42,973 bases of DNA, from the NCBI GenBank assembly GCA_020847315.1, contig JADLCF010000067.1, forward strand, positions 1-42,973, read 5' to 3'. Below, piece after piece: positions 1 to 9,453 of this stretch (the first letter of the stretch is position 1; every line of letters starts with the position of its first letter). Origin of the DNA: Bryobacterales bacterium (lineage in GTDB: Bacteria; Acidobacteriota; Terriglobia; Bryobacterales; Bryobacteraceae). The notes under the pieces were generated by a model, which saw nothing but the letters and a program-made list of their open reading frames with translations, was not told the origin of the DNA and searched no databases. The position numbers and the translations under genes are program-made.

Positions 1-1039
1 AGCAGCCTATTTCGCCGCCCATATCCGGCTTGTGAATGACCGGCGGCTCCGTATCCCGGTCATACTCCTGCTCGAGACCCCGGATGGCGTCCAGCGCCCC
101 GTTCTTGAGCCTGACGAAGAAGGCGCGATCCGTATCCGCGACACTGGTCGTCGCATTCTGGATGCCTAGATCGAGAAACCACTTGTACTGTTCAAAAGAA
201 ATTCCTTCCGCCTGGTAGAAGCCGCGGCGTTGCCGGATGTCGTCGGCCTCCCCCCCGCTGCCGTAGCGTCGCAACGCGAACGCGTTCCCGATTTGGCCCG
301 CTACCGCTCCGCACGCATTGGAAAAATTCTGTATCCTCGCGGCAGTCTTCGTTCGCTGGCCAGACCAGTATTCCGCGATATCGTCGAGCGTCCGGGCATC
401 GCCGGTTGCGCCGGGAATGTTCTTGTTGAAGATCCCTGCATCGAAGGATCCATCCGGCGGAAGGTAGTTGATGTTGGCTTTGGCTGAGTTCAAGGTGTTC
501 AGGACGCCGTCCCGGATTCGCTTGCGCCGGTTGGAGTGGTTCACCGCGTCCGTGATGTAGCTATTGATCGCCGCGATAAGGTAATCGATGTAGCCAACGA
601 CATGCCCTTTCGCGAGTGGATAGTTGTTGCGCAAGAGCGCGTCGAGGTAGGTTATGCCGCTCGGGATTGCCACCGTCGCATCGGCCAGACGGTTGGCGTT
701 GTTTGCCGCCGTGACCTCCTGCGCGATCTGCAGCACGCCCTGTTGCGTGAGTTGGGTGAACTGCTGGTCAATCCTCTGTACGAGTTGCGTTTTCCAGAGG
801 GTAATCGCCGGGTTGGGGATCATCGCCCCGGCCGGGCCGGCAACCTGAACCGGCGGCATCGGGTTCGGCCCCGCGTAGCCGTTGTAAATGGCAAGGGCCC
901 GCGCATTCGCGCTGCTCGGCGGACGGCACATCGCCATTACCTCCGGGCTCGATTCGAGGTATCGTTCTACTGCTTCCTTAATTTGATTCGTATTCGCGGG
1001 CCGATAGCCATTCGCGATACACCATTGTTGAAAAGGCAT
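1..1039 (-). CDS. Unknown protein, C-terminus cut by left window edge
   Basis: An uninterrupted minus-strand frame of 346 codons runs from an ATG at 1039 off the left edge. A good Shine-Dalgarno stretch (GGAGGGG) lies about 6 bases before the ATG, which supports this start. There is no signal peptide and no membrane segment. The protein begins MPFQQWCIANGYRPANTNQI and is followed by a Pro/Gly/Ala-rich stretch (about residues 45-75). The rest looks helical and polar, rich in Gln, Asn and Arg (for example LVQRIDQQFTQLTQQGVLQI near residue 90). I do not recognise the family, and the missing C-terminus may hold the informative part. The neighbouring modB is divergent, so it gives no operon clue. 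Confidence is in the reading frame, not in any function. Confidence 0.6.
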   Translation of the reverse strand, partial: MPFQQWCIANGYRPANTNQIKEAVERYLESSPEVMAMCRPPSSANARALAIYNGYAGPNPMPPVQVAGPAGAMIPNPAITLWKTQLVQRIDQQFTQLTQQGVLQIAQEVTAANNANRLADATVAIPSGITYLDALLRNNYPLAKGHVVGYIDYLIAAINSYITDAVNHSNRRKRIRDGVLNTLNSAKANINYLPPDGSFDAGIFNKNIPGATGDARTLDDIAEYWSGQRTKTAARIQNFSNACGAVAGQIGNAFALRRYGSGGEADDIRQRRGFYQAEGISFEQYKWFLDLGIQNATTSVADTDRAFFVRLKNGALDAIRGLEQEYDRDTEPPVIHKPDMGGEIGC

Positions 1040-1334
1040 CCATTTCCCCTCCGTTCCCGTTTCTTGTTCCTATCGTTCGGTTCCCAGTGTAGATAGGACC
1101 GGGCACGGCACGCGGCGGAGCCGGCCCGTTAACGTGGAAGAAGTGTACCAGGATTGCGCATCGGGAACCAGCGTGGGTTCCGGGTGTACTACGGGTGCGG
1201 CTGAGGTGTTGAGGCCGGCGAATGTGGCTAATGTGTGGCCGGGAGGGGCGCAGCCGCGGTGCGGATGCCGCCGCGGAAAGATTTCCGGCGTAGCTTGCGT
1301 TCCGCGGCGGGATTCGCTCGAAACACGGCGCAAC
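1040..1334. other. Divergent intergenic region between unknown gene and modB
   Basis: No gene is supported here. The stretch separates the divergent left-edge gene from modB and must hold both promoters. It contains a perfect inverted repeat GGAACC-N6-GGTTCC at 1164-1181. A GC-rich stretch near 1255-1278 carries two copies of CCGCGG. I do not see a recognisable molybdenum-cofactor riboswitch, but I could not test secondary structure. Confidence 0.4.
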
Positions 1335-1358
1335 GGGAATGTTCCCAGCCGCTATAAT
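1335..1358 (+). promoter_or_regulatory. Candidate modB promoter with overlapping inverted repeat
   Basis: A perfect TATAAT lies at 1353-1358, 10 bases before the modB ATG at 1369. It sits just downstream of an inverted repeat GGGAA-TG-TTCCC at 1335-1346. No good -35 hexamer is at the right distance, which could mean an activator-dependent promoter. The short distance to the ATG would give an almost leaderless mRNA, so the assignment is tentative. Confidence 0.3.
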
Positions 1359-1368
1359 TGGGAATCGC

Positions 1369-2037
1369 ATGGAGATCAACTGGTTCCCGCTGTGGCTCAG
1401 TTTGCGGGTGGCCCTGCTCGCCACGGCGTTCTCGCTGGCCGTGGGGGTGTGGATCGCCTACCTTCTGGCGAACCGGCAGTTTCGCGGAAAGGAACTGGTG
1501 GATGCGGCGGTCACTCTTCCGCTGGTGCTGCCCCCCACCGTGCTCGGCTATTATCTGCTGGTGCTGCTCAGCCGGGAAAGCACGTTCGGGCGCTTGTTCG
1601 AATCCATCACGGGCGGGCCGCTCGTGTTCACCTGGAAAGCCGCGGTTCTGGCCGCGATGGTTCACTCCACGCCGCTGCTGGTGAAGCTGGTGCGGGCCGC
1701 GCTCGAAACCGTGGACCGCACGTATGAGAAAGCCGCGCGCAATCTGGGCGCGAACGAGTGGCGCGTTTTCTGGCGCATTTCGCTTCCACTGGCGCGGCGT
1801 CCCGTGTTTGCCGCCGCCGTGCTGGCCTTCGCTCGATCCCTTGGAGACTTCGGCATCACGATCATGCTGGCCGGAAACATCCCCAACCGCACGCAAACCA
1901 TCTCCGTGGCGATCTACGATGCCGTGGAAGCCGGCAACGAAACCACGGCATTGGTGCTGGTGCTCGCGATCTCCGCTATCGCGTTGGTTTCTGTGTATGT
2001 GGCGAACCGGTGGAACGAAGGGAGGGCCCTTCGATGA
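1369..2037 (+). CDS. modB: Molybdate ABC transporter permease ModB
   Basis: This is the inner-membrane permease subunit of a molybdate/tungstate importer, 222 residues and normal for ModB. About five hydrophobic helices are visible. The cytoplasmic EAA loop that docks on the ATPase is clear (EKAARNLGANEWRVFWRISL). The following stretch, LAFARSLGDFGITIMLAGNI then RTQTISVAIYDAVEAG, is highly typical of ModB rather than of sulfate permeases. The ATG at 1369 is preferred over an upstream in-frame ATG at 1339 because the protein then starts directly at the first membrane helix. The stop codon overlaps the modC start (ATGA), so the two subunits are translationally coupled. No modA (periplasmic binding protein) is present in the window. 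Confidence 0.9.
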   Translation: MEINWFPLWLSLRVALLATAFSLAVGVWIAYLLANRQFRGKELVDAAVTLPLVLPPTVLGYYLLVLLSRESTFGRLFESITGGPLVFTWKAAVLAAMVHSTPLLVKLVRAALETVDRTYEKAARNLGANEWRVFWRISLPLARRPVFAAAVLAFARSLGDFGITIMLAGNIPNRTQTISVAIYDAVEAGNETTALVLVLAISAIALVSVYVANRWNEGRALR

Positions 2038-3116
2038 TGGAGGCGCGCATCGCGAAGAGATTTCCCGCCGGGCCGGAATCCGCGGCGTTCGATCTCGAAG
2101 TGCATCTGCGCGTCGATGCGGGCATTACCGTGCTCTTCGGCCCCTCCGGCAGTGGGAAGACGCTTACGTTGGAGTGCATTGCCGGCTTCGCCACCCCGGA
2201 GAAGGGCCGCATTCTGGTGGACGACCGCATCGTTTTCGATGCCGAAGCGCGCGTGAACGTGCCGCCGCGGCTGCGGCCTTGCGGCTATGTGTTTCAAACC
2301 AATTCGCTCTTTCCGCATAAGACCCTTCGCGCCAACCTGGAGTTCGCCGCAGTGGGGCTTCCGCGGATCGAGGGAGCGCGCCGCGTATCGGAAATGCTCG
2401 AACGTTTCCAACTCACCGAGATGGCGGGGCGCCGTCCCCACGAGCTATCGGGAGGGCAGCGGCAGCGGGGCTCCATCGCGCGGGCGCTGCTGCGGGAGCC
2501 GCGCGCGCTACTGCTCGACGAACCCGCGCAGGGCCTGGACGCGCCTTTGCGTGAGGAGTTCTACGCGATTCTGCGGGAGATCCGCAGTTCTCTTCAGCTT
2601 CCCATTCTTCTGGTGACCCACGCGCTGGAGGAATGCTTCGAGTTGGCCAGCCAGATGATGGTGATCCACAAGGGGCGCTTGATCCAGCAGGGCACACCAC
2701 TTTCGGTGTATCGCCAGCCCGCTTCGGGCGAGGTGGCCGCGCTGCTTGGCGATTACGATCTGGTTCCCGCCGAGATCGCCTTTCTCGACCCCCAGAACCG
2801 CTCGAGCGTGCTCCGGCTCTTTGGCGCGGAAATTCCCGGACCGTACTTCGCGGGACACTTCAAGGGCGATCGCATTCGCCTCTGCTTGCAGCCCTCCGAT
2901 CTGCGCCTGAGCCTCCGTAGCGGAGAGGCAATTTCCCCCGGCCATATTCCACTCACGCTTGAGCGCGTGGTGGAGCGGCCCCGATTTGTCCGGGTCCACT
3001 TCGCGGAGGGGCTCTCCGGTGACATGGATGCCGCGGAGTTTGCCACGCTTCCCCAACCTCAAGGCAAGCTCTGGCAGGCGGCGATTGCGCCGGGCGCGCT
3101 ACGCGTCTTATCGTAG
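2034..3116 (+). CDS. modC: Molybdate ABC transporter ATP-binding protein ModC
   Basis: This is the cytoplasmic ATPase subunit partnering ModB, 360 residues. Walker A (GPSGSGKT, about residues 37-44), Q-loop region (YVFQTNSLFPH), signature LSGGQRQRGSIARALL, Walker B (ALLLDEP), D-loop (GLDA) and H-loop (VTHALEEC) are all present in order. A C-terminal extension of about 120 residues (from about 240) carries a TOBE/Mop-like segment (LQPSDLRLSL), as expected for ModC-type ATPases that sense oxyanion. The start at 2034 overlaps the modB stop by ATGA, with GGGAGGG a few bases upstream. A second Met follows immediately at 2037. CysA or another oxyanion ATPase is the alternative, but the ModB partner argues for molybdate. 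Confidence 0.88.
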   Translation: MMEARIAKRFPAGPESAAFDLEVHLRVDAGITVLFGPSGSGKTLTLECIAGFATPEKGRILVDDRIVFDAEARVNVPPRLRPCGYVFQTNSLFPHKTLRANLEFAAVGLPRIEGARRVSEMLERFQLTEMAGRRPHELSGGQRQRGSIARALLREPRALLLDEPAQGLDAPLREEFYAILREIRSSLQLPILLVTHALEECFELASQMMVIHKGRLIQQGTPLSVYRQPASGEVAALLGDYDLVPAEIAFLDPQNRSSVLRLFGAEIPGPYFAGHFKGDRIRLCLQPSDLRLSLRSGEAISPGHIPLTLERVVERPRFVRVHFAEGLSGDMDAAEFATLPQPQGKLWQAAIAPGALRVLS

Positions 3117-3127
3117 AAACGCACCTC

Positions 3128-3721
3128 ATGCTGCGCTGCTATATCACGGACCGCCATCAGGTGGGCGGCCTCGAACCTCTGCTCGCATTGATCGCCCGCG
3201 CGCTTGAGTTAGGCGTGGAACTCATCCAGGTCCGGGAGAAAGACCTTCCGGCGCGGGGACTCGCGGCGTTTCTCCGGCGCGTGATGGCGCTGCCGAACCC
3301 CCATCGTACGCTCGTGCTGGTGAATGACCGGGTCGATGTCGCGCTGGCCTGCGGGGCGCATGGCGTCCATCTACCCGGAAATCGTATCGCGCCGGCGGAG
3401 TTGCGCGGAATTGTGCCGGAGCGTTTCGTGATTGGGGTCTCCTGCCACAGCCGCGAGGAGTTGTTCCGCGCGCAGGAAGAAGACGCCGACTATGCATTCA
3501 TCGGCCCGGTCTTTCGTCCGTTGTCGAAGGCCGATACCCGGCAACCGTTGGGGATCGAGGGCTTGAGAGCCGCCGTCGCCGGGCTTCAGATCCCCTCTTT
3601 CGCGCTGGGGGGAATCACCGAGGAAACGATCTCCGCATGCGCTCAGGCGGGCGCTCCGAGCATTGCCGGAATCAGCCTGTTCCAGCGAAATCTGCTCCGG
3701 AATTCTGCTTCTCCAGGATAG
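3128..3721 (+). CDS. thiE: Thiamine-phosphate synthase family protein (ThiE/TenI-like)
   Basis: The protein is a 197-residue TIM barrel of the thiamine phosphate synthase family, which joins HMP-pyrophosphate and thiazole phosphate in thiamine biosynthesis. Visible motifs in order are ITDR at the N-terminus, the pyrophosphate-binding QVREKDL, LVNDRVDVALACGAHGVHLP, GVSCHSREE, DYAFIGPVF, ALGGI and a C-terminal IAGISLF. The usual HLGQ motif reads HLPGN here, and the usual threonine-rich GPVFxT loop reads GPVFRPLSKAD. It could therefore be a TenI-like relative rather than a true ThiE. It starts 11 bases after the modC stop, so it is probably in the mod operon. No strong ribosome-binding site is visible, which fits coupled translation. 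Confidence 0.8.
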   Translation: MLRCYITDRHQVGGLEPLLALIARALELGVELIQVREKDLPARGLAAFLRRVMALPNPHRTLVLVNDRVDVALACGAHGVHLPGNRIAPAELRGIVPERFVIGVSCHSREELFRAQEEDADYAFIGPVFRPLSKADTRQPLGIEGLRAAVAGLQIPSFALGGITEETISACAQAGAPSIAGISLFQRNLLRNSASPG

Positions 3722-3799
3722 ATTGCCGCGGATTTCCCAATATCTCTCTACAGCTTTTACCAAGAATATCCGATAAGCCATGGGAAGAAAGAGACCCCG

Positions 3800-6772
3800 A
3801 TGGGCTTTCCCGCACCGGATATCCTCGCCATGTCGGCGGCTGGAGCACTATATGCCGGCCTAGCCGTCCGGTTGTGGCAGGACCGGAGCCAACCGTATCA
3901 TTCCGCGCTGAGCCGAGGCTCCGTGTTTCTTTCGCTCTGGGCCTTGAGCGCGGTTGCGGAACTGTACGTGACCGATCTGGAGTGGAAGTTTGCGCTTACG
4001 GTCGTCAAATCAGTCGCGGTACAGGGGGCGGCCTTCATGCTGGCGATGCTTGCCATGGAATATGCCGACGTTCTGCCGGCATACCGGAAGCGCTGTTATC
4101 TGCTTCTTCCTCTTGTACCCGTGATCTCCGTTCTGTTGAGCATAGACCCCGAATCGCACCAGCTTTACCGGTTCCACTACCATCTCCGCCCCCACGGCGG
4201 CTTGCAGGCCTTTACCTGGTCGGGCGGCCCCTGGCATCATGTGACGGTTTATTATCTCTACTCCCTGGTCACCATGGCATTGATCCTGTTTTGCAGGAGC
4301 GGTCTGCAAGCCGATGACCGGCATCGCCGCGCCACTCTGATTGTGGCGGCCGGGTGGTATGCTCCCGTGGCCGCGGACTTGATTGCGCGCTTTGGCCGCG
4401 TGCCCGCGAGCGTAAACCTTGCCGGATATTCCCTGCTGGCGGCGGGAATCATCAGCGCATGGGCGCTCGTGTGGGAGCGGGCGTTCAATGTGAGCCCGTA
4501 TGCCCGCAATCTGGTGGCAGACACGATGAGGGACCTCTTATTCGTATGCGATCGTGCCGGGCGCCTGGCATACTGCAATGCGAGCGCGCAAGCGGTGGCG
4601 GGCATTTCGATGGCGCGGCGTGATGCGATGCCGCTTGCCACGGTTCCGGAACCGTGGCAAACGATTCTGACGGCGCCCGCCGCCTGGCACAGCACCTGGC
4701 CTTCCGGTATGGCCGGCGACCATGACCCACTGGAGGAAGACGTCAAAGTCATGGTCTCCGGGGCCGAGCGCAGTTTCGAGCGAAGTGAACTTCTGCTGAG
4801 AGACCGGCGCGGCAGAATTGTCGGCCGTGCCGTGCTCTTGCATGAGATGACGCGCCAACGCGCCGTGGAGGATGCCCTGCATGTCCGTAATCAGGAACTC
4901 CGCGAGACGAATCGGCTGCTCTCGGGCGAGGTGGCGCAGCGCGCCGTGATGGAAGGCAAGCTTCGCGCCAAGGCTGCTGCGCTTCAGACGGCGCGCGCGG
5001 AGCAGGAGTTGGCGCGGGAGAGGCTCGAAGTGAGTGTCGACGAACTCTCGATCGCGCGAGCGAAAGCCGAGGATGCCGCCCGCGCAAAAGCGGAGTTCCT
5101 TGCGACGATGAGCCACGAGATCCGTACGCCGATGAATGGCGTGATCGGCATGAACGCGCTTCTGCTCGATACGCCGCTCGCCGTCGAACAGCGCGGCTAT
5201 GCCATGGCCGTGCAGCAATCGGCCGAAGCGCTGCTCACGATCCTCAATGACATTCTGGATTTCTCCCGGATCGAATCCGGCAAGCTGCACCTGGAAGCGA
5301 TTCCCTTCGATCTCGAGGAGCTTCTCGGTTCGGTGCTCGAAACGGTGCTTCCTTCCGCGCAGGAAAAAGGCATTGATCTTTTGCTGCGCATTCCAGCGGA
5401 TTTTCCGGCAGAGGTTATCGGAGACCCGGGGCGCGTGCGGCAGATTGCATTGAACCTCCTTGGAAATGCCGTCAAGTTCGTTCAACAAGGACACATCTGC
5501 GTGGAAGTGGACCAGGGCGAGTTTGCACCCGGAAAGGGAGTACGCATCCAGGTGCACGACACCGGCATTGGGATTCCCGCGGACAAGCTCTCGCTCATGT
5601 TTGAGCGTTTCACTCAGGCGGACGCTTCCACCACGCGGCTGCATGGCGGCACCGGTTTGGGCCTTGCCATCACCCGGCAGTTGGCTGAACTGATGGCGGG
5701 ATCGATCGACGCAATCAGCGAACCGGGCAGAGGCTCCTCGTTTCGAGTGATGCTCCCGCTACCGGCGGTACGACGGGACAGGCCTGGAATTGAGGCAGCG
5801 GACGGAACGTCCGCTGGCACCGGCCTTCCATCCTTGACTGTCAAAGAAGAATCATGCATTGGGCTTCGTGCCCTTCTTCTCGATGCGAACCCTCTTTCGA
5901 GGGAGATCACATTGGAACTATTGTCGAGACTGGGCCTTGCCATGGAAGCGGCTTGTGACGCCGAACAGTGCCGGGACCGGGTCATTCAGGCCGCGCGGGA
6001 AGGGAAGCCGTTTCAACTGATCCTTGCGGACTATACTTTCCCAAGCGCTGCCGCGGAGGAGGTGACCGAACTGATCCTCACTCTTCCGAAGCGGTACTCC
6101 CCGCGCACCGTGATGATTGCGCCAATGTGCTGGCGCGAGAAGGCATGGGACGGACTAACCCCGCTCGCTCGTCTCAGCAAGCCGCTTCTTTTCAGAAGAT
6201 TGCGCATAGAGCTGGCTGAGATTATCACCGCGCGTAGCGAATCTGCCGGCATCACGGACTTCTCTCGAGGATTACGGACATTGCTGCGCCCCGCGCTTCT
6301 TTCCGCGCGAGCCAAACGCATCCTCATTGCCGAAGACAACCCGGTGAACCAAAAACTGGCATCTAAGATTGTCGGGAAACTGGGATTCGTCGTTGAGCTT
6401 GCGGCAAATGGACGGGAGGCCATCGAACTCTGGAAACGACATCATTTCGATCTGATTCTGATGGATTGCCAGATGCCGGTGATGGATGGCTTTGAGGTCA
6501 CCCGTTGGATCCGGCAACGAGAATGCCCTTCCGAACGCACGCCGATTATCGCGCTTACCGCATCGGCAACCGAAGCCGACCGCCGCCATTGCGACACCGC
6601 CGGGATGGATTACTTCCTCGCGAAACCATTCCGGCTGGAAGCGCTCGAATCGCTCATTCTCGAGATTCTGCCTCGTGATGGAACGACGGCGCCCGCCGCC
6701 ACGGGGGTGGGATGTCCCCACCTGACGGAAGCAATCGCACCGATCAAACAGAAGACCGCGCCATCTCACTGA
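3800..6772 (+). CDS. Hybrid sensor histidine kinase, 7-TM input, two receiver domains
   Basis: The 990-residue membrane sensor kinase has, in order: an N-terminal block of about seven hydrophobic helices (about 5-225) resembling the 7TM histidine-kinase N domain; a PAS-like segment (about 240-350, [19 protein letters not shown]); a coiled coil (about 355-425); and a HisKA dimerisation domain with the phospho-acceptor His439 in [11 protein letters not shown]. An ATPase domain follows with [16 protein letters not shown] and GGTGLGLAI. The first receiver is divergent (possible phospho-Asp at residue 744, LILADYTFP). The second is canonical (Asp889 in [15 protein letters not shown], with Lys in FLAKPF). 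There is no C-terminal HPt domain, so an external HPt would be needed for a four-step relay. Its output target is not obvious from the neighbours. Confidence 0.88.
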   Translation: MGFPAPDILAMSAAGALYAGLAVRLWQDRSQPYHSALSRGSVFLSLWALSAVAELYVTDLEWKFALTVVKSVAVQGAAFMLAMLAMEYADVLPAYRKRCYLLLPLVPVISVLLSIDPESHQLYRFHYHLRPHGGLQAFTWSGGPWHHVTVYYLYSLVTMALILFCRSGLQADDRHRRATLIVAAGWYAPVAADLIARFGRVPASVNLAGYSLLAAGIISAWALVWERAFNVSPYARNLVADTMRDLLFVCDRAGRLAYCNASAQAVAGISMARRDAMPLATVPEPWQTILTAPAAWHSTWPSGMAGDHDPLEEDVKVMVSGAERSFERSELLLRDRRGRIVGRAVLLHEMTRQRAVEDALHVRNQELRETNRLLSGEVAQRAVMEGKLRAKAAALQTARAEQELARERLEVSVDELSIARAKAEDAARAKAEFLATMSHEIRTPMNGVIGMNALLLDTPLAVEQRGYAMAVQQSAEALLTILNDILDFSRIESGKLHLEAIPFDLEELLGSVLETVLPSAQEKGIDLLLRIPADFPAEVIGDPGRVRQIALNLLGNAVKFVQQGHICVEVDQGEFAPGKGVRIQVHDTGIGIPADKLSLMFERFTQADASTTRLHGGTGLGLAITRQLAELMAGSIDAISEPGRGSSFRVMLPLPAVRRDRPGIEAADGTSAGTGLPSLTVKEESCIGLRALLLDANPLSREITLELLSRLGLAMEAACDAEQCRDRVIQAAREGKPFQLILADYTFPSAAAEEVTELILTLPKRYSPRTVMIAPMCWREKAWDGLTPLARLSKPLLFRRLRIELAEIITARSESAGITDFSRGLRTLLRPALLSARAKRILIAEDNPVNQKLASKIVGKLGFVVELAANGREAIELWKRHHFDLILMDCQMPVMDGFEVTRWIRQRECPSERTPIIALTASATEADRRHCDTAGMDYFLAKPFRLEALESLILEILPRDGTTAPAATGVGCPHLTEAIAPIKQKTAPSH

Positions 6773-6857
6773 CCCGCGCCCATCGGGAACTTATCTTCGA
6801 CGGCTAAGTTTTTCTTGTAATTTTCCTGGGAGTAGGTGAAACTATTTACAGGAGAAG

Positions 6858-7805
6858 ATGAAGCGAATGTCGAACCCAGTCTCCCCAAATGTTCTTGTAT
6901 TCCCGTCGGATTGGCAGCACCCGGACTGGGCTTCCGCCTTTTATGGGCGGGACGTCTCGGCGGGCGCCGCGCTCGAATTCCTGAGTGGCGCCTTCGACGC
7001 CACCGAAATCCGCAACACTCTTTGGGAATTCCCGCAACCGGAAGTGATGGCCGTGTGGGCGCGGAAGGTATCCGGGAACCCCCGTTTCCGCTTCAATCCG
7101 CTACTGCACCGGCGGTTCACGCATGAGCGCTCTTTGGATGCGGCGGAAGTGAAACGGTTCTGCGAAGGGCTCCGTCCGCTTGCTTCCGCGGACCGGTTGG
7201 GCGTCCTGGTGATGCAGTTTCCCTGGAGTTTCAAATTCACCGAAGAGAACAAGCAGGCATTTTTGGCGCTGCGGCGTGCCTTCGGCCGGTTTCCGCTCGT
7301 TGCGGAATTCCGTCATGCCAGTTGGCGCTACCCGGAAGCGTTGGGCGTGCTGGTGGACTACAAGGTGGGTTACGTGAATCCGGATCTTCCCGAACATATC
7401 CGCGCAGCGCCTCCCTCCGCGGAGTTGACTTCACCCGTGGGCTACTTTCGCTTCCATGGAAGGAATCGCAGCCTTTGGGAGAAGGAATGGCGTCTTCAGG
7501 AAACGCGTTTCGTGGACGAAGCCTTCCTTTATACGACGAAGCAAATCCAGGATTGGCAGGCGCGCATTGAACGCGTCGCCCCGTATGCGGACGCCTGCTA
7601 TGTGGCGTTCGCGAACGACGCCGATGCAGCGTCTGCCGTGAACGCCCTCATGTTGCGCTCCATGATGGGCGAAGAGCACGTGATCGCGCCGGAAGCGTTG
7701 GTGGCCGCGCACGGCTATGCTTTGGAAAACATCGAAACACGCCGCCCCGTTCAGCGGGAACTGATCCCCATGACCACGCTGCGGCATTTCGCCGCTTCCG
7801 CTTAG
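6858..7805 (+). CDS. DUF72 (YecE-like) TIM-barrel protein
   Basis: This 315-residue soluble protein belongs to the DUF72 family, which folds as a TIM barrel and has no settled biochemical role. Hallmarks are the early aromatic segment around TLWEFPQPEVM, VMQFPWSFKF, the conserved AEFRHASW, the YFRFHGRN strand, and the C-terminal ACYVAFANDADAASAVNAL. A purine-rich AGGAGA lies just before the ATG at 6858. A second ATG at 6867 would give a slightly long spacing, so the exact start is open between the two. The upstream kinase ends 85 bases before it. The downstream cytochrome gene is convergent, so this is likely a single-gene transcript. Confidence 0.85.
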   Translation: MKRMSNPVSPNVLVFPSDWQHPDWASAFYGRDVSAGAALEFLSGAFDATEIRNTLWEFPQPEVMAVWARKVSGNPRFRFNPLLHRRFTHERSLDAAEVKRFCEGLRPLASADRLGVLVMQFPWSFKFTEENKQAFLALRRAFGRFPLVAEFRHASWRYPEALGVLVDYKVGYVNPDLPEHIRAAPPSAELTSPVGYFRFHGRNRSLWEKEWRLQETRFVDEAFLYTTKQIQDWQARIERVAPYADACYVAFANDADAASAVNALMLRSMMGEEHVIAPEALVAAHGYALENIETRRPVQRELIPMTTLRHFAASA

Positions 7806-7874
7806 CGGGCCGCGTGGTTCAGCGGCAAACCAGTGGGTTCCCTGATGGCGCGGTTCAATGGGCCGTTCCCGGGC

Positions 7875-8234
7875 CTACTGTTTCGCTTTCGAGAGGCCGC
7901 GGATGGAAACGAGGTAGTCCGCGATCAATTTCTGATCATACGGCCGCACCTGAGCCCCGTAAGCGTCAATCATCTTCTTGACTTCGCTCTCCCACACCGC
8001 GCGGGAAAACGGGGGCTGCGACGTGATATAGACCGGGGAGTGGCAGCTCATGCACGCCATCACGGTTTCGCTGCGTCCCGGCCCGGGGGGGAGTTCATCG
8101 GCGCCCAAAGGCAGCGAAGCATACGCAATCTCCCGCGTCTTGATGGCAGAAGGGCCTTTTGCTTCTTCGCACGAGACCGCTGCCAAGGCGATCAGCATGA
8201 CAAATGGCAACCAGATGTATCGGGAATTTCGCAT
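7875..8234 (-). CDS. Small lipoprotein c-type cytochrome, partner of the molybdoenzyme
   Basis: The 119-residue exported protein carries a lipoprotein-like signal (LIALAAVSC, Cys at about residue 22) and a single heme-attachment motif CMSCH at about residues 61-65. The C-terminal half (KKMIDAYGAQVRPYDQKLIADYLVS) is typical of small cytochromes that accept electrons from a sulfite-dehydrogenase-type molybdenum subunit (SorB-like). Its ATG follows the stop of the upstream molybdoenzyme gene by a single base, so the pair is almost certainly co-translated. The cytochrome would pass electrons from the molybdenum centre to the respiratory chain in the periplasm. The distal Met ligand is not obvious from the short sequence. 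Confidence 0.82.
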   Translation of the reverse strand: MRNSRYIWLPFVMLIALAAVSCEEAKGPSAIKTREIAYASLPLGADELPPGPGRSETVMACMSCHSPVYITSQPPFSRAVWESEVKKMIDAYGAQVRPYDQKLIADYLVSIRGLSKAKQ

Positions 8235-8235
8235 G

Positions 8236-9453
8236 TTAGACCACCTTTACATCGAGCGATTCGATCACCTGGCGCATGTAGCCGCTACGGTTCCAGTACT
8301 TCTCCACCTGGGTCTCACCGTCTTCATTCGTTGCCCGCACCATCAGCCGGTGTATTCCCGCCGTGGCCGGGGTCCAATCGAGCTTCCATCTTCGCCATGA
8401 ATAGCGGCCAAGGCTCGGGTCGAGCTTGGCCTGCTGCCATTGCCGGCCGCCGTCGGTGGATACTTCCACCTGCCGGATTCCGGCGCCGCCGTCATTCGCG
8501 AGACCTTCCAGCGGATAGCTCGCGCCCCGCTTCAATTCCTCTCCCAGCGCCGGGCTGACGAAGATGGAATGCACGGCCATCTTGCTGATGGGAACCCGGT
8601 CCGAAGCCAGCGCATCCGGAGATTCCTCGCCGCGCGCATCGTTCGGAATCAGATACGCTTTCTTCATCCAGAAGCCGTCGAACCGCGTGGGCAGCACCTG
8701 GATCTCACTGAGCGATTTCATCCAGTACGTGGCATACCAGCCGGGCACAACAAGCCGGAGAGGGAAGCCATTGAGCATGGGCAGCGGCTCCCCGTTCATT
8801 TCGTAGGCCACCATCACTTCGCCATCCCGCGCGCGTTCCACGTCCAGCGATTTCACATACGCGGGCGTGCCCGGCATGGTCGCCGTATCGAGGCCCTGCA
8901 CGGTCACATCCAGCGCTCCGGCGCGGAGTTTGGCAGCATCGAGCAGGTCGCGAAGGCGCACGCCGGTCCAGCGGGCGTTTCCCATCGCCCCGTGCCCCCA
9001 TTGCCCCCCTGGGATGTGCGGCTCGAAAAAGCTCCGGGAATTTCCGGAACACTGGTTGAGCGCCACATAGCTGACCGGTTCGAACTTCTTGCGCAGATCG
9101 TCAACCGAAAACGCCATGGGGTTCGCGACATGGCCGCCCAGGCGCAGCCGGAACTCATTCAGGTCCACTGCCTTGGGGAGGTTTGCGAGGTGCCATCGCA
9201 CGTAGAACGCGCGGTTCGGGGTGAGGTCCTCCTTGAAGTAACGAATCGGCGTTTCGAGTTGCGGAGGCCGATCGGTAAGCAGATAGAGGGGATCTTTGTC
9301 CGGAAAACTTACCACGCGCCGCATGGCTTCCGGTTCGACGGGTTCTGGCTCCTTGCGCGCGCAGCCCGTGAGTACGGCGCCCATCGCGCCGAGCGCTCCC
9401 AACGCCGCCCGGCGGCTAACGATGCCTTCCTCCACGAATGGCCGTAACCCCAT
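8236..9453 (-). CDS. Sulfite-oxidase-family molybdopterin oxidoreductase (SorA-like)
   Basis: This periplasmic molybdenum enzyme has about 405 residues. The N-terminus shows a Tat-like signal, SRRAALGALGAMGAVLTGC, which may also be lipidated at the Cys. The sulfite-oxidase fold follows: RWHLANLP, the cofactor-binding cysteine in ALNQCSGNSRSFF, GNARWTGVRLRDLLDAA, then NGFPLRLVVPGWYATYWMK. A C-terminal immunoglobulin-like dimerisation domain carries VEVSTDGGRQWQQAKL. The ATG at 9453 is chosen because AAAGGGG lies 7 bases upstream. An in-frame ATG at 9486 has no such site. It forms an operon with the cytochrome just downstream, as in SorAB-type sulfite dehydrogenases. Sulfite is the likely but unproven substrate. 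The modBC genes nearby would supply its metal. Confidence 0.87.
   Translation of the reverse strand: MGLRPFVEEGIVSRRAALGALGAMGAVLTGCARKEPEPVEPEAMRRVVSFPDKDPLYLLTDRPPQLETPIRYFKEDLTPNRAFYVRWHLANLPKAVDLNEFRLRLGGHVANPMAFSVDDLRKKFEPVSYVALNQCSGNSRSFFEPHIPGGQWGHGAMGNARWTGVRLRDLLDAAKLRAGALDVTVQGLDTATMPGTPAYVKSLDVERARDGEVMVAYEMNGEPLPMLNGFPLRLVVPGWYATYWMKSLSEIQVLPTRFDGFWMKKAYLIPNDARGEESPDALASDRVPISKMAVHSIFVSPALGEELKRGASYPLEGLANDGGAGIRQVEVSTDGGRQWQQAKLDPSLGRYSWRRWKLDWTPATAGIHRLMVRATNEDGETQVEKYWNRSGYMRQVIESLDVKVV

Noticed and set aside
36-1096. Plus-strand open frames in the first kilobase
   Set aside because: They lie over a long, well-started minus-strand frame. Their translations are Arg/Ala-rich and have no ribosome-binding site, as expected for antisense shadows.
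1164-1181. Inverted repeat GGAACC-N6-GGTTCC as an operator or small RNA
   Set aside because: Short inverted repeats are expected by chance in GC-rich DNA, and it is far from both gene starts. I note it only as part of the intergenic description.
978-1424. Minus-strand frame of 148 codons overlapping the modB start
   Set aside because: It overlaps both the left-edge gene and modB in other frames, and its composition is Arg/Pro-rich with no recognisable domain.
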